NCBI RefSeq assembly: GCF_014635345.1
Contig: NZ_BMCU01000006.1
Location: 186,001 to 250,000 of the forward strand
Reading direction: 5' to 3'
Source of the DNA: Rhodococcoides trifolii
Lineage (GTDB): Bacteria; Actinomycetota; Actinomycetes; Mycobacteriales; Mycobacteriaceae
DNA: 64,000 nucleotides
Position numbers and translations under genes: made by a program. This document shows positions 34,571 to 43,427 of the stretch, piece by piece. The notes under the pieces are model-generated. The model searched no databases, was not told where the DNA came from, and saw only the letters and a list, made by a program, of their open reading frames with translations. How positions within the stretch are numbered: the stretch's first letter is position 1; every line of letters begins with the position of its first letter.

Positions 34571-35416
34571 TCATTTCACGATAGTGCGCTTCTCCGCCGC
34601 TGCGAGGGTCTGAGCGAGCAGAGTCGCGATGGTCATCGGTCCTACGCCCCCCGGTACGGGTGTGATCCATGCGGATCGTGCTGCGGCTGACTCGAATTCG
34701 ACGTCTCCGCGATTGTCTACATAGCCGGCGTCGACTACCACGGCGCCGAGTTTGATCCAGTCACCTTTGATCAAGTCGGGCACCCCGGCCGCAGCCACGA
34801 CGATGTCGGCTTCGCGAATGTGGTTCTCGAGATCGCCAGTTTTCGAGTGACAGAACGTCACGGTCGCATCGCGTTCGAGCAGCAGCATTCCAACGGGTTT
34901 CCCCAGAATGGCACTGCGACCCACTACCACTGCCCGAGAGCCAGCGAGTGGTATTTCGTAGGCATCGAGCAGCGCGATGATGCCTCCCGGAGTGGCGGAT
35001 GAAAAACCGTCGGCCGAGAATGCCATCGCTGCGAACGACGCTCTGGTGACTCCATCGACGTCCTTCGCAGGGTTGATTGCCTCGAAGGCGGCCCGTTCGT
35101 CCACTCCGGGTGGAACGGGGTGCTGGAGGAGGATTCCATCCACATCGGGGTCCGAAGACAGCTCAGTAATTACACGAACCAGGTCTCCGGTGCTCGTCGA
35201 TTCCGTCAGATCGATTCGTCTGGAGGTGATCCCGACCTGTTTACACCTGTTGACCTTCATTCGCACATAGGTGTGCGATGCCGGATCATCTCCGACCAGA
35301 ATCGTGGCCAGAACAGGCGCACGCCCGCGCGTCCGAAGGAACTCGGCAGCACCGACCGCGACGCTGTCCAGCATGGTCTTGGACGTGGTCCTACCGTCCA
35401 ACAACTGGGCTCGCAT
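34571..35416 (-). CDS. folD: FolD: methylene-THF dehydrogenase / methenyl-THF cyclohydrolase
   Basis: The protein has 281 residues from the ATG at 35416 (GAGGAG upstream). Diagnostic motifs: Y-V-R-M-K with the catalytic Lys in SHTYVRMKVNRCKQVGI, VDGILLQHPVPPGVDE, the NADP loop VVVGRSAILGKPVGMLLL, and PVPGGVGPMTIATLL. It converts 5,10-methylene-THF to 10-formyl-THF via methenyl-THF. It lies 30 bases after purU and in the operon of the THF-dependent O-demethylase, so it is a dedicated one-carbon recycling copy; a housekeeping folD is expected elsewhere. Confidence 0.93.
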   Translation of the reverse strand: MRAQLLDGRTTSKTMLDSVAVGAAEFLRTRGRAPVLATILVGDDPASHTYVRMKVNRCKQVGITSRRIDLTESTSTGDLVRVITELSSDPDVDGILLQHPVPPGVDERAAFEAINPAKDVDGVTRASFAAMAFSADGFSSATPGGIIALLDAYEIPLAGSRAVVVGRSAILGKPVGMLLLERDATVTFCHSKTGDLENHIREADIVVAAAGVPDLIKGDWIKLGAVVVDAGYVDNRGDVEFESAAARSAWITPVPGGVGPMTIATLLAQTLAAAEKRTIVK

Positions 35417-35446
35417 GAAACTCCTCGTCTGCGATCTCGGCAAAAA

Positions 35447-36319
35447 TCAGAAAACTACGGTTTGATTTCCGTCTCGGATCACACGATCATCACAGTGCCA
35501 CGCCACTGCACGGGAGAGCACCTGGCGTTCGACATCGGCTCCCTTGCGTTGGAGTTCTGCCGCTGATTGCGCGTGGGACACACGAACCACGTCCTGCTCG
35601 ATGATGGGCCCTTCGTCCAGATCCTCAGTGACGTAGTGAGCGGTGGCTCCGACCAACTTGACACCGCGGTCCTTGGCCTTTTGATAGGGACCGGAGCCGA
35701 TGAAGGCAGGCAGGAAAGAGTGATGGATGTTGATCACCGGAGCCCCTAAGCGTTGCAAGAACTCACCCGAGAGGATTTGCATGTAACGCGCAAGGACAAC
35801 GAGATCTACGTTGTCGGTAAGCAATTCGAGGTGGCGTTGCTCCGCGATCGAACGTGCATCGCGATCGACCGGTACGTGAAAGAACGGAATACCGAAGCCC
35901 CGGACGTCGTCGCCGAGGTCCGGATGGTTCGAGATGACCATTGCGACCTTCATGTGGATGTCGCCCCGACGCTGTCTCCACAGCAAGTCCAGGAGGCAAT
36001 GATCAGTCTTCGACGCCATTATTGCTACTCGTTTGGGTGTGCCGGCGCGAGTCAGCTGAAACGTCTGTCCCAGATCGTGCAGGACGTTCTCGAGCTCGTC
36101 GGACAGCGAGGACATCTGCGACGCGAGGTCGTCGAGGTGAAATGTGGTGCGTTGAAAAAAACGTCCACCAGCAGGATCGGACGAATATTGATCCAGCGAC
36201 ACGATGTTCGCGCCGTACTTGGCCAGGAGGGCCGATACTGCGGCAACGATTCCCTCACGATCGTCACCCTTGACAATCAGTACGCCGAGATCCGATGCGC
36301 CTGTGATCAGCGAAGACAT
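35447..36319 (-). CDS. purU: PurU: formyltetrahydrofolate deformylase
   Basis: The protein has 290 residues. An N-terminal ACT domain (residues ~10-90, VKGDDREGIVAAVSALLAKYGANIVSLDQYS) precedes the formyl-transferase domain with MKVAMVISNHPDLG, FFHVPVD, ARYMQILSGEFL and the catalytic INIHHSFLPAF (N, H) plus TEDLDEGPIIEQD (D). It hydrolyses 10-formyl-THF to formate and THF. The gene sits 20 bases after the O-demethylase and 30 before folD, giving an exit for methyl groups taken from methoxy-aromatics. Confidence 0.93.
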   Translation of the reverse strand: MSSLITGASDLGVLIVKGDDREGIVAAVSALLAKYGANIVSLDQYSSDPAGGRFFQRTTFHLDDLASQMSSLSDELENVLHDLGQTFQLTRAGTPKRVAIMASKTDHCLLDLLWRQRRGDIHMKVAMVISNHPDLGDDVRGFGIPFFHVPVDRDARSIAEQRHLELLTDNVDLVVLARYMQILSGEFLQRLGAPVINIHHSFLPAFIGSGPYQKAKDRGVKLVGATAHYVTEDLDEGPIIEQDVVRVSHAQSAAELQRKGADVERQVLSRAVAWHCDDRVIRDGNQTVVF

Positions 36320-36339
36320 GGGTAGTGTGGCCTCTTCTG

Positions 36340-37695
36340 CTAAGCGGGTGTCGACGTCAGGTCGATGTCTTTGTTCGCGGGCAGGTCCAGATAGGGATAG
36401 CGCTCCACGGTCGCACGAATGTGCTTGATCCGCCCGTCGGCGTAACCCCAGTGCAACACTACCTGAGTACCGATATCGGCTAAATCTACATCAATCGTCG
36501 AGTGGGACAACATCTCTCGATAATAGTAGGAGTACACCGCCAGTGACGAAACGCCGACCTGCCTGCCGTCGACAGTCACTTTGTCTGCGTGGTCTCCTGC
36601 CGGTGATTGCGGCGTGGTCGGAAATTCGAAGTTTCGATATTCCGCGCCCTGTTCGAACTGTGAGGAGAACACATCGAGTACGTCCTCCTTGTTCCACCGC
36701 AGGACAACGGTCTTGCGTCGCGGGGACGCCGCTTCGGCTTCGAGTGCCTCGCGTCCGATGAAATCGTGGTCGAACTTCGCCATCCAACCCCAGTTGACCT
36801 CGAACGGAGTGCGTAGGCGAGCCCTGATGTCGTACCGATCGGTGCTACCGCTGAACGGACCGCTGGTCTGGTGCGGTGGGAGCGCTGCGCCGAACAACGG
36901 ATGAGACACGAAGCCTGGGTCGGCGAACGCCGCCGGAAGGAACGTACATCCCTGTTGAGGAAACCCGCCCTCGGTGTGGTTGACAACGTAGGTACGCCAG
37001 CCCAACCGTTGAATACCGAAGCTCTCACCTGCGCGATAGACCGCATCGAACACGGCGGGACCATGCTCGAGGTCGCCACGAACCTCGTAGGCGAGTGTGC
37101 CCGACATGCCAATTCTGGACAGTTCGATGGTGGCCGCCGGGTCGATACCGGGGATCCGAATGTTTCGAATTTCGAGAAAGGCCAAGGATCTCAGGGGCTC
37201 ACCGGTGAGCTCTTCCAGAATCTCGAGCGAGGATGGACCAGCAACCTGAAAGATGAATATCTCGCGCATCCCGATCTCTACGTCGATCCCGAGGTCGGGC
37301 GCTTTGTACAGTGCCCACGGCATTGCGGCGAAGTGTCGGTAGGACTCTTCGCCGTCGCGGACCGTGAGACCATGATTGGCGATATAGCCGTTCTCGTCGA
37401 GCATGACGAGGTGTTTCGATTTACCGATCGGCCACTTCTCGACGTTGTTGATGCTCAACCTCGACAAGAATGCGCGCGCATTGGGTCCGCTGAAGGTGAA
37501 TTCCGGCATTCCGGAAAGATTGGACGCGATGTACGCGCTGGTTTTCCAGGCCATGGATTCCTTTTTCCAGCCGTCCCCTTCCCAGATGTGGAGGTTACCG
37601 AGGATGTTGAGGTAGGTCGGCACATCCGGGTACGACGGTACGTCGCTGAGCGTCGCCGCTCCTCGGGTTTGCTGCACTGCGTTGTCGACGCTCAT
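36340..37695 (-). CDS. THF-dependent aryl-methyl-ether O-demethylase (LigM/DesA, GcvT-like), copy 1
   Basis: The protein has 451 residues from the ATG at 37695. It belongs to the aminomethyltransferase (GcvT) fold branch that contains vanillate (LigM) and syringate (DesA) O-demethylases: FTFSGPNARAFLSRLSINNV, GKSKHLVMLDENGYIANHGLTVRD, TYVVNHTEGGFPQQGCTF, and a C-terminal barrel with YSYYYREMLSHSTIDV. These transfer a methoxy methyl to THF, giving methyl-THF. Directly downstream are purU and folD, as expected for C1 recycling; metF is not in the window. Whether the substrate is vanillate, syringate or another methoxyphenol is not decided by sequence. A paralogue of the same length is at 60319. 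Confidence 0.85.
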   Translation of the reverse strand: MSVDNAVQQTRGAATLSDVPSYPDVPTYLNILGNLHIWEGDGWKKESMAWKTSAYIASNLSGMPEFTFSGPNARAFLSRLSINNVEKWPIGKSKHLVMLDENGYIANHGLTVRDGEESYRHFAAMPWALYKAPDLGIDVEIGMREIFIFQVAGPSSLEILEELTGEPLRSLAFLEIRNIRIPGIDPAATIELSRIGMSGTLAYEVRGDLEHGPAVFDAVYRAGESFGIQRLGWRTYVVNHTEGGFPQQGCTFLPAAFADPGFVSHPLFGAALPPHQTSGPFSGSTDRYDIRARLRTPFEVNWGWMAKFDHDFIGREALEAEAASPRRKTVVLRWNKEDVLDVFSSQFEQGAEYRNFEFPTTPQSPAGDHADKVTVDGRQVGVSSLAVYSYYYREMLSHSTIDVDLADIGTQVVLHWGYADGRIKHIRATVERYPYLDLPANKDIDLTSTPA

Positions 37696-37748
37696 GGGCG
37701 CTGCTCTCTTTTCCTGCTGGGGGAGTACATGATGGAAAACGTGAAAGA

Positions 37749-38684
37749 TCAGGATGCGGAACCGATTCGGTCGTATCGGAGGCCCTTGACACTTTCGAGA
37801 ACCGATCGGAGGGAAGCAGGCGCTTGTCCTGTGATTTGTTCGACGTGCCCGGACAGCAGCGCCTGATACCCGCGAGCGACCGCCAGGTCTGCCGACACCA
37901 GTTCGTCGCTGGCCCACATGTGCCCCTCGGGGTTCGGGGGCATGTCCGGGTCGTACGTCCTCGGCATTCCGACGGAATCGAAGAACGCGAGCCGCTCCCG
38001 CTCGGACACGGGTCGGTAGGAGATGGGAGTCTCGAACACCTCTGATCCGAGGCGGACAATCTCGGTCATCGACAACAGTTCTGGCCCGGTGATCTCGTAC
38101 ACGGTGTCGACGTGCCGATCAGGGGAGGTGAGTATCGAGGTGGCTGCTCGCGCCACATCGACTTTGGAGACGGGCGCCAAGGACCCGTATCCCGTGGCCA
38201 TCTCGAGTACGCCTTCGCGCGCCGCTGGCGCCAACCAGATGGCACTCACGATCTCCGCGTACAGGGCGTTGCGCAGGATCGAATAAGCCAGGCCGCTGGT
38301 CCGCAGGTCCCGCTCGGTTTCCAGGTGATCGATGGCAGAGAGTGCTGGATTGCCCGGCTGCACTCCACCTACCGAGGTGTAGACAACATGACGGATACCG
38401 GCCCGTTTCGCAGCATCGATGGCGCTGCGATGTTCGGTGGTGCGGCGGCCGAGATTGAGCCCGCTGACGAGCAGGAGGATGTCCCCGCCCCGATACGCTT
38501 CGTCGAAGAGTTCAGGCCTCTCGAAATTGCCCCGCCGAACACTGACGTTCGGTCCTTCGACTTCGATCTTGGCAGGGGTCCGGGTGACGAGCGTCAGCTC
38601 GCGACGCGGGTCCTCCGCTAGAAGCTGCTGCGTGACACGGCCGGCCAAGTCGCCCGAGGCTCCACTGATGACAATCCGGGTCAT
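37749..38684 (-). CDS. NmrA-like NAD(P)-binding protein (atypical SDR), copy 2
   Basis: The protein has 311 residues from the ATG at 38684 with GGAGG about 8 bases upstream. GASGDLAGRVTQQLL is the nucleotide motif; VYTSVGGVQPGNPALSAIDHLETERDL, YEITGPELLSMTEI and FFDSVGMPRTYDPDMPPNPEGHMWASDELVSADLAVARGYQALL-type regions match the copy at 9404 almost word for word, so they are recent or strongly conserved paralogues. It lies 53 bases upstream of the O-demethylase on the same strand and likely leads that operon. An imperfect palindrome (38712-38728, ACTGGT...ACCAAGT) sits just before it. Confidence 0.8.
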   Translation of the reverse strand: MTRIVISGASGDLAGRVTQQLLAEDPRRELTLVTRTPAKIEVEGPNVSVRRGNFERPELFDEAYRGGDILLLVSGLNLGRRTTEHRSAIDAAKRAGIRHVVYTSVGGVQPGNPALSAIDHLETERDLRTSGLAYSILRNALYAEIVSAIWLAPAAREGVLEMATGYGSLAPVSKVDVARAATSILTSPDRHVDTVYEITGPELLSMTEIVRLGSEVFETPISYRPVSERERLAFFDSVGMPRTYDPDMPPNPEGHMWASDELVSADLAVARGYQALLSGHVEQITGQAPASLRSVLESVKGLRYDRIGSAS

Positions 38685-39181
38685 GGGTAATCCTCCGTCG
38701 CGCCGTAAATTACTGGTAGGTACCAAGTTTCAACCCTGATCGTGACGAAGGCAACACCGCGAAGTTCGGCCCGACTATGCCTTGAACGAATAGTTCCGAT
38801 GTGTTGGTTCAGATCAGGCGAGGTGCCCCGACCACAGCCACTGAGCACCGTCGCGACAACGCAATTGCAGGTGTCTCAATGTAGGGAACAGGTCGCGAGA
38901 ACCCCGTGGTCGCCACGTGCAAGCAGAGGAGCGGAGTAGGGAAGACCACGACGAGGAGCCCGATACTCACCAGGACCCGTTCGACGCCTGCCTCGTGGGA
39001 CGCGCCGTCGGAAACGCTCCTCTGGACACCGACCGACGTTGTGAGGGAATCGATCTAACCATCGGTGCACCTGCCTCGAACGGCGGACTCGGAGTCCGGC
39101 GAGACGGTGGACCGGAGCACTCGTGGTCGGATGCGCGCCCGACCGGAACTCTGCGGTGCCCAATTGTCCGCGTCTGTTCCA
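38685..39181. other. Non-coding stretch, no gene recognised
   Basis: About 500 bases between the start of the NmrA-like gene and the 3' end of the FAD monooxygenase. The left end probably carries the promoter of the NmrA-demethylase operon, with a palindrome at 38712-38728. The remaining open frames have no similarity I recognise, no ribosome sites and an arginine-rich composition typical of random GC-rich DNA. It could hide a decayed gene. Confidence 0.5.
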
Positions 39182-40390
39182 CTACGACCGCACGGCCCCC
39201 GGCTCTGGGTCCTCGATCATGTCTAGCTGAGCACGAACGTGCTTCGGCCAACTGTCACCTTGGATCTTCTGCGCCAGAGGAGTGTGATCGAAGAGCCAAT
39301 CCCTTACTGGCCTAAGCAGTTTCGGGACGTGGTGGAACATCTTGCCCGCGATGTACGCCTCCTGCGTCACCTTCGAGGTGTGAGGCTTCCTCCCGTCCTC
39401 GAACATCTGCAAGGCGCTCGAGACGGCTCGTGTATCGGACAAGTCCGTGGCCGCCAGAGCGCGCCCGAGGAAATATCCGTCTTCGATGGACATTCCGGCG
39501 CCGTAGGCCGCGTACGGACTCGTGGGATGTGCTGCGTCGCCCACCAGTGTGACTCTGCCCTTGGACCACTGCTTGCGCGGCGGCCGATCACGGATCTCCC
39601 AGCGGTGCGTGTGTCGGCGTTCTGTTCGGGCGATGAACGACGGGAGCGGGTCGGCGAAGTGGCCCACCTTCTCCGCAGCATAATCTTTCACATCTGCGTC
39701 GAACTTCTGCGAGGGATCCCAGGCTTCGAGAACCCACCACTCGTAACCGTTCTTGCCCTCGTGGCGGATCGGAGTCCAACTACCTTGAGTGGTGCGGTCG
39801 TGGGAGAAGACACCCCGTGTGCCGATGGGGTCGTCGGTGAAGAAGAACCCACCCAACAGGTGTAGACGATGGTGCCGGATGGGCTCGACACCCCACAGGC
39901 CCGCACGTACCTTCGATTCGATTCCATCGGATCCGATCAACAGGTCGGCCGCGTATTCGGAACCGTCGTCGAAGTGCACTGTCACCCCGTCGCCGTGATC
40001 GACGAAACTGGACATCTTCTTGTCTAGGTGCAGAACTCCGGCTGGTAGCGCATCGATCATGCGCTTGTAGAGACCCCATCGCAGCAGCCCGATGAAGCCG
40101 CCTTGGTATTGCTCCACGATGTCCGCCGGGATGATGAAGTCGGCACGTTTGTGCCCGTCGTACCGTTGCAACTGGGTCAGCGACGCCGCCCCCAGGTCGG
40201 TGGTGTCCACGCCGAGCACTTGCAGAACTTTCTGCGGTGCCGGCCACAGGTTGAGGATGTTTCCCGCGGCCTTTATCTCCGGATGTCTCTCGAACAGGGC
40301 GACGTCGAACCCCTGTCTGGTCAGTGCCAGAGCCGAGGCCAGTCCGGCCGGCCCGGCTCCTATGATCGCCACGCGGCCTGCGCTGCTCAT
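39182..40390 (-). CDS. FAD-dependent monooxygenase, salicylate hydroxylase-like (possibly decarboxylating)
   Basis: The protein has 402 residues from the ATG at 40390 (AAAGGAA 6 bases upstream); the ATG at 40414 has no such site. FAD motifs: AIIGAGPAGLASALALTRQG, LLIGSDGIESKVR and GDAAHPTSPYAAYGAGMSIEDGYFLGRAL. The last stretch (P-x-x-A-x-G-x-x-x-x-I-E-D) is typical of salicylate-1-hydroxylase and related enzymes that hydroxylate ipso to a carboxyl with CO2 loss. Such an enzyme could turn a 4-hydroxybenzoate or vanillate-type acid into a hydroquinone. It stands alone between two non-coding stretches. Confidence 0.85.
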   Translation of the reverse strand: MSSAGRVAIIGAGPAGLASALALTRQGFDVALFERHPEIKAAGNILNLWPAPQKVLQVLGVDTTDLGAASLTQLQRYDGHKRADFIIPADIVEQYQGGFIGLLRWGLYKRMIDALPAGVLHLDKKMSSFVDHGDGVTVHFDDGSEYAADLLIGSDGIESKVRAGLWGVEPIRHHRLHLLGGFFFTDDPIGTRGVFSHDRTTQGSWTPIRHEGKNGYEWWVLEAWDPSQKFDADVKDYAAEKVGHFADPLPSFIARTERRHTHRWEIRDRPPRKQWSKGRVTLVGDAAHPTSPYAAYGAGMSIEDGYFLGRALAATDLSDTRAVSSALQMFEDGRKPHTSKVTQEAYIAGKMFHHVPKLLRPVRDWLFDHTPLAQKIQGDSWPKHVRAQLDMIEDPEPGAVRS

Positions 40391-40808
40391 CGTGTTCCTT
40401 TCGAGTGTGGACATGGTGGAAATTTGAGGGTCGGCGATGACGCGACGAGCCGCCTCGATAGAACTGGTATTCGACGTGCGCGGCGAGGGGCCATCAGCTC
40501 CACACGAAAAATTCTGGGTAACAAGTCGTTTCGCTCATCACTGCACAGACGCCGCGAAACGTTCGAACCGTGTCACTCATCGCGTACCCGGTTCCTGGTG
40601 GTGGACGCGCGGATCTTGCGGCGGCGACTGGTGTGGGCGCACACCGTGGCGACCGCAATGGAACAGCGCACCGATCGAGACGTGGAAGTGCGATTCCGGA
40701 ATTTGGCCGTCCGACACCCCGTCGGCTGTCCGTCACATGCGCCGAGGTCCGGTGCCGACATGAGGTGGACAAGACGACGTCGCGGGTGACGTGTCGTGAA
40801 CTGCTGGA
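40391..40808. other. Non-coding stretch with one inverted repeat
   Basis: About 420 bases upstream of the salicylate-hydroxylase-like gene and downstream of the extradiol dioxygenase gene. An 8-base inverted repeat, CGTTTCGC at 40527-40534 and GCGAAACG at 40554-40561 with a 19-base spacer, lies near 40.54 kb and could be an operator for the leftward gene. No protein similarity is seen in any frame. Confidence 0.45.
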
Positions 40809-41747
40809 TCAGACGGGTGGCGCGGTGTACAGACCCTTGTCGGCGTCGTTGAACATCTGGCTGCTCACCCATTCGTCCATCGGGTTCGAGGTACCCCATT
40901 GATCGGAGGTCTCGGGGTCGGCAGTGTCGTAGATGCTGGGATGCCAGGTGTCCTCGTCGAGCTGAAGCAGCTCGGTCGTGTACTCCATGATGTTGCCGTT
41001 CGGATCCCGGAAGTAGGAAAAAGTGTTGTCTCCGGCCGCGTGCCGGCCGGGTCCCCAGATCTTCGGGATCTCTGCGCGCATCAATCGTCCAGTGGCGAAC
41101 ATGTATTCGTCGAGGCCCCTCATCTCGAATGAGATGTGGTTCAGCGAAGTGTGCGGGCACCGCGATACGGCCATGCTGTGGTGCTGGGGCCCGCACCGCA
41201 GGAAGTACATGAGCCCTCCCAGGTGCGGGTGGTCGAGCGTGTCCGACAGGCGGAACCCGAGATGCTTCTCGTACCATGCCACCGTCTTCTCGGGTTGCGG
41301 TGAGTTGAGTACGACGTGGGACAGGCGCACGGGGATCGACTCTCTGACCTCGATCTTGCGGTGCTTGCGCACGGCGACGTCCGCGGACGCCTCGACGACT
41401 CGGCCGTCGCCGTCGAAGAAACGGAAGCCGTAGCCGCCGCCCGGGGTGTTCAATGCTCCGGGCTCGGAGATCAAGGTGACGCCGCCGGCGATGAGGGACG
41501 AGGCGAGTGCATCGACTGCCTTCGCGTCGGTGACGCCGAAGGCAATCAGGTCCAGTCGCTTGTCGACGTCGTCGCGGACGCGAACGATGTACTGTTCTGG
41601 CGATCCTTCGGCGGCGAAGTAGGTCAGACCGGACTCGGTCTCGGTAGCGGTCAGACCCCATCTCCCGCCGTAGAAGTCGACCTGCTTGGCGAAATCCGGA
41701 ACGGCGATGTCGACGTGGCGAAGATGGGTGATCGGACTGAAGGTCAT
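40809..41747 (-). CDS. Extradiol (catechol 2,3-dioxygenase-type) VOC dioxygenase
   Basis: The protein has 312 residues with two VOC modules. The catalytic C-terminal module keeps a full H-H-E triad: His in RLSHVVLNSPQPEKTVAWYEKHLGF, His in LNHISFEM, and Glu in GNIMEYTTEL. This fits a type I extradiol dioxygenase that cleaves a substituted catechol beside the hydroxyl pair using Fe(II). It lies 23 bases after a FAD hydroxylase on the same strand, giving a hydroxylation-then-meta-cleavage pair. Confidence 0.85.
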   Translation of the reverse strand: MTFSPITHLRHVDIAVPDFAKQVDFYGGRWGLTATETESGLTYFAAEGSPEQYIVRVRDDVDKRLDLIAFGVTDAKAVDALASSLIAGGVTLISEPGALNTPGGGYGFRFFDGDGRVVEASADVAVRKHRKIEVRESIPVRLSHVVLNSPQPEKTVAWYEKHLGFRLSDTLDHPHLGGLMYFLRCGPQHHSMAVSRCPHTSLNHISFEMRGLDEYMFATGRLMRAEIPKIWGPGRHAAGDNTFSYFRDPNGNIMEYTTELLQLDEDTWHPSIYDTADPETSDQWGTSNPMDEWVSSQMFNDADKGLYTAPPV

Positions 41748-41770
41748 GATTCTCCTGAGGGGGTGGGAGT

Positions 41771-43303
41771 CTACGACTGCGGCGCGGGCGTGGGCGTGGG
41801 AAGGGTGGAGCCGTCGATGGTGAGTCGGACGGACGGGATCATGGTCACCAGGTCGGCGAGATCGCCTGTGGTGTCGGCGATCCCGAGGACGTAACGGTCT
41901 GGTCGCAGCACTGCAGCCCCACCCCCGGTTCCCGCGAGTGCGGTAACGGCCATCGGGTCGGTGACCACAGCGGTGTGGGCGTCCTCGGACAACGCGCGCC
42001 GGATCGTCGACGGCAGCGCCTCGAGCATGGTGGTAGGCGCAGCGACAAGGAACCGTGGACCGACCTCATCGTCCAGGCGCCGATCGTCGGCGAGCCACGG
42101 CTGGGATGCCAGAACTCCGGCCCGTGGATCTCGGTCGCCGATGTGCAGGCCGGGGCCCAGCGGGGACGGGGGCGGTGGCGCAGACGCCAGGGGGTTCTCG
42201 CGGATATGGGCATCGCGATGCGCGGCGACGTTCGGGTCGGTCGTCTGCAGAATCTCGGCCATCGTCGCAGCCTGCGCGACCCAGTAGTGGGCGTGGGGCT
42301 TGCGTTCGCTCTCGTAGGTGTCGAGCAGATCCGGTGAGGCGGTTCCGGCGGCGACCAGTCCGATCTTCCACGAGAGATTGGCGATGTCGCGCATGCCGGC
42401 ACAGAGCCCCTGCCCGAAGAGAGGGGGCGCCTGGTGGGCTGCGTCGCCCGCGAGAAACACGTTGCCCACTCGCCACCGAGTCGCGACACGTGCCCGGAAC
42501 GTGTAAATGGCGATGCGGTCAGGCGTGAATCGGGATACGGGGAGTGCGCCGCAGCTGATCCGCTCCAGTGCTCGGGGGGTGATGATCTCGGTCGGGTCGT
42601 CGTCGGGCATGACCTTGAACTCCATACGAACACGGTTGCCGGGCAGTCGAACCCAGAGGGCTGGACGAGAATGGTGACCGAGGAAGACCATGTCGCCGTC
42701 GATGGGGTACGCGTCGCCGTCACGCTCCAGGAGACCGTCCACGACGAGCCACGGGTCGTCGTTGCCGAGTTTCTCGGTCTCGATTCCTGCGAGTCGTCGT
42801 ACCGTGGACGTCGCACCGTCTGCTGCGATGAGCCACCGTGAGGTGAGGACGTACGTATGTCCGTCTGCGTCGCAGACCGTGCTGTGCACGACGCCGTCTG
42901 CTTGCTCGAAGCTCGTCAGAGTGGTGCCCGGGCGCAGTTCGGTGCCGGGGTACGACATCGCCTTGTCGCGAATCAGGTGTTCCATGTCGGGCTGATGGAA
43001 CATCACGTCCTCGTGCCACCCCTGCGGTCCGAGAAAGCCTGTGGGATAGGAGAACAGCGTCTCGCGGTCCTCGTTCTCCATGCGCAGGGACTCCATCGGC
43101 TTGCAGACCGACATTGCCTCGTCCGCGACCCCCAGCGTCTGCAGGCTGCGCATGGTCTCGCCGTCGAAGTGCACGGCGCGAGCCTGCGTCCACACCGACG
43201 GTTCGCGGTCGACACAGATGGCGGAGACACCCGCCTGGCCGAGTCTGGCGAGCGCGCTCACCCCCACGGGGCCACCGCCAATGATCACTACATCGCAGTC
43301 CAC
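41771..43303 (-). CDS. FAD-dependent aromatic hydroxylase (PheA/TfdB/MhpA type)
   Basis: The protein has 510 residues from the GTG at 43303, which has AAGGAG 6-7 bases upstream; the frame continues 45 codons further without support. Motifs: VVIIGGGPVGVSALARLGQAG, LIAADGATSTVR, and GDAAHQAPPLFGQGLCAGMRD. The ~120-residue C-terminal region fits the thioredoxin-like domain of phenol-type hydroxylases. It precedes the extradiol dioxygenase. Its promoter region contains a copy (43325-43339) of the TetR-type operator motif. Confidence 0.87.
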   Translation of the reverse strand: MDCDVVIIGGGPVGVSALARLGQAGVSAICVDREPSVWTQARAVHFDGETMRSLQTLGVADEAMSVCKPMESLRMENEDRETLFSYPTGFLGPQGWHEDVMFHQPDMEHLIRDKAMSYPGTELRPGTTLTSFEQADGVVHSTVCDADGHTYVLTSRWLIAADGATSTVRRLAGIETEKLGNDDPWLVVDGLLERDGDAYPIDGDMVFLGHHSRPALWVRLPGNRVRMEFKVMPDDDPTEIITPRALERISCGALPVSRFTPDRIAIYTFRARVATRWRVGNVFLAGDAAHQAPPLFGQGLCAGMRDIANLSWKIGLVAAGTASPDLLDTYESERKPHAHYWVAQAATMAEILQTTDPNVAAHRDAHIRENPLASAPPPPSPLGPGLHIGDRDPRAGVLASQPWLADDRRLDDEVGPRFLVAAPTTMLEALPSTIRRALSEDAHTAVVTDPMAVTALAGTGGGAAVLRPDRYVLGIADTTGDLADLVTMIPSVRLTIDGSTLPTPTPAPQS

Positions 43304-43324
43304 GATCACTCCTTGCTGTACTAG

Positions 43325-43339
43325 ACGTCTCGTATCGCT
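43325..43339. promoter_or_regulatory. TetR-type operator copy (site E)
   Basis: Read on the minus strand, the left part AGCGATACGAG-N-CGT matches the operator in front of the tetR gene (57539-57553); the right arm is degenerate. It lies 22 bases upstream of the FAD hydroxylase start and 88 bases before the divergent substrate-binding-like gene. Confidence 0.5.
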
Positions 43340-43427
43340 GAAGCTAGCATAGGGCGATGCGACGCACATCACAATCACCCAACGAAATTTCTTTCGATCA
43401 CCACTACCCCGAAGAGGTGTGGGTCCT

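Noticed and set aside
38917-39315. Small plus-strand frame in the 38.7-39.2 kb gap
   Set aside because: It overlaps the end of the FAD monooxygenase, is arginine- and aspartate-rich without pattern, and has no supported start.
40437-40763. 108-codon plus-strand frame upstream of the salicylate-hydroxylase-like gene
   Set aside because: No similarity, unusual Trp/Arg-rich composition and no ribosome site; treated as non-coding.
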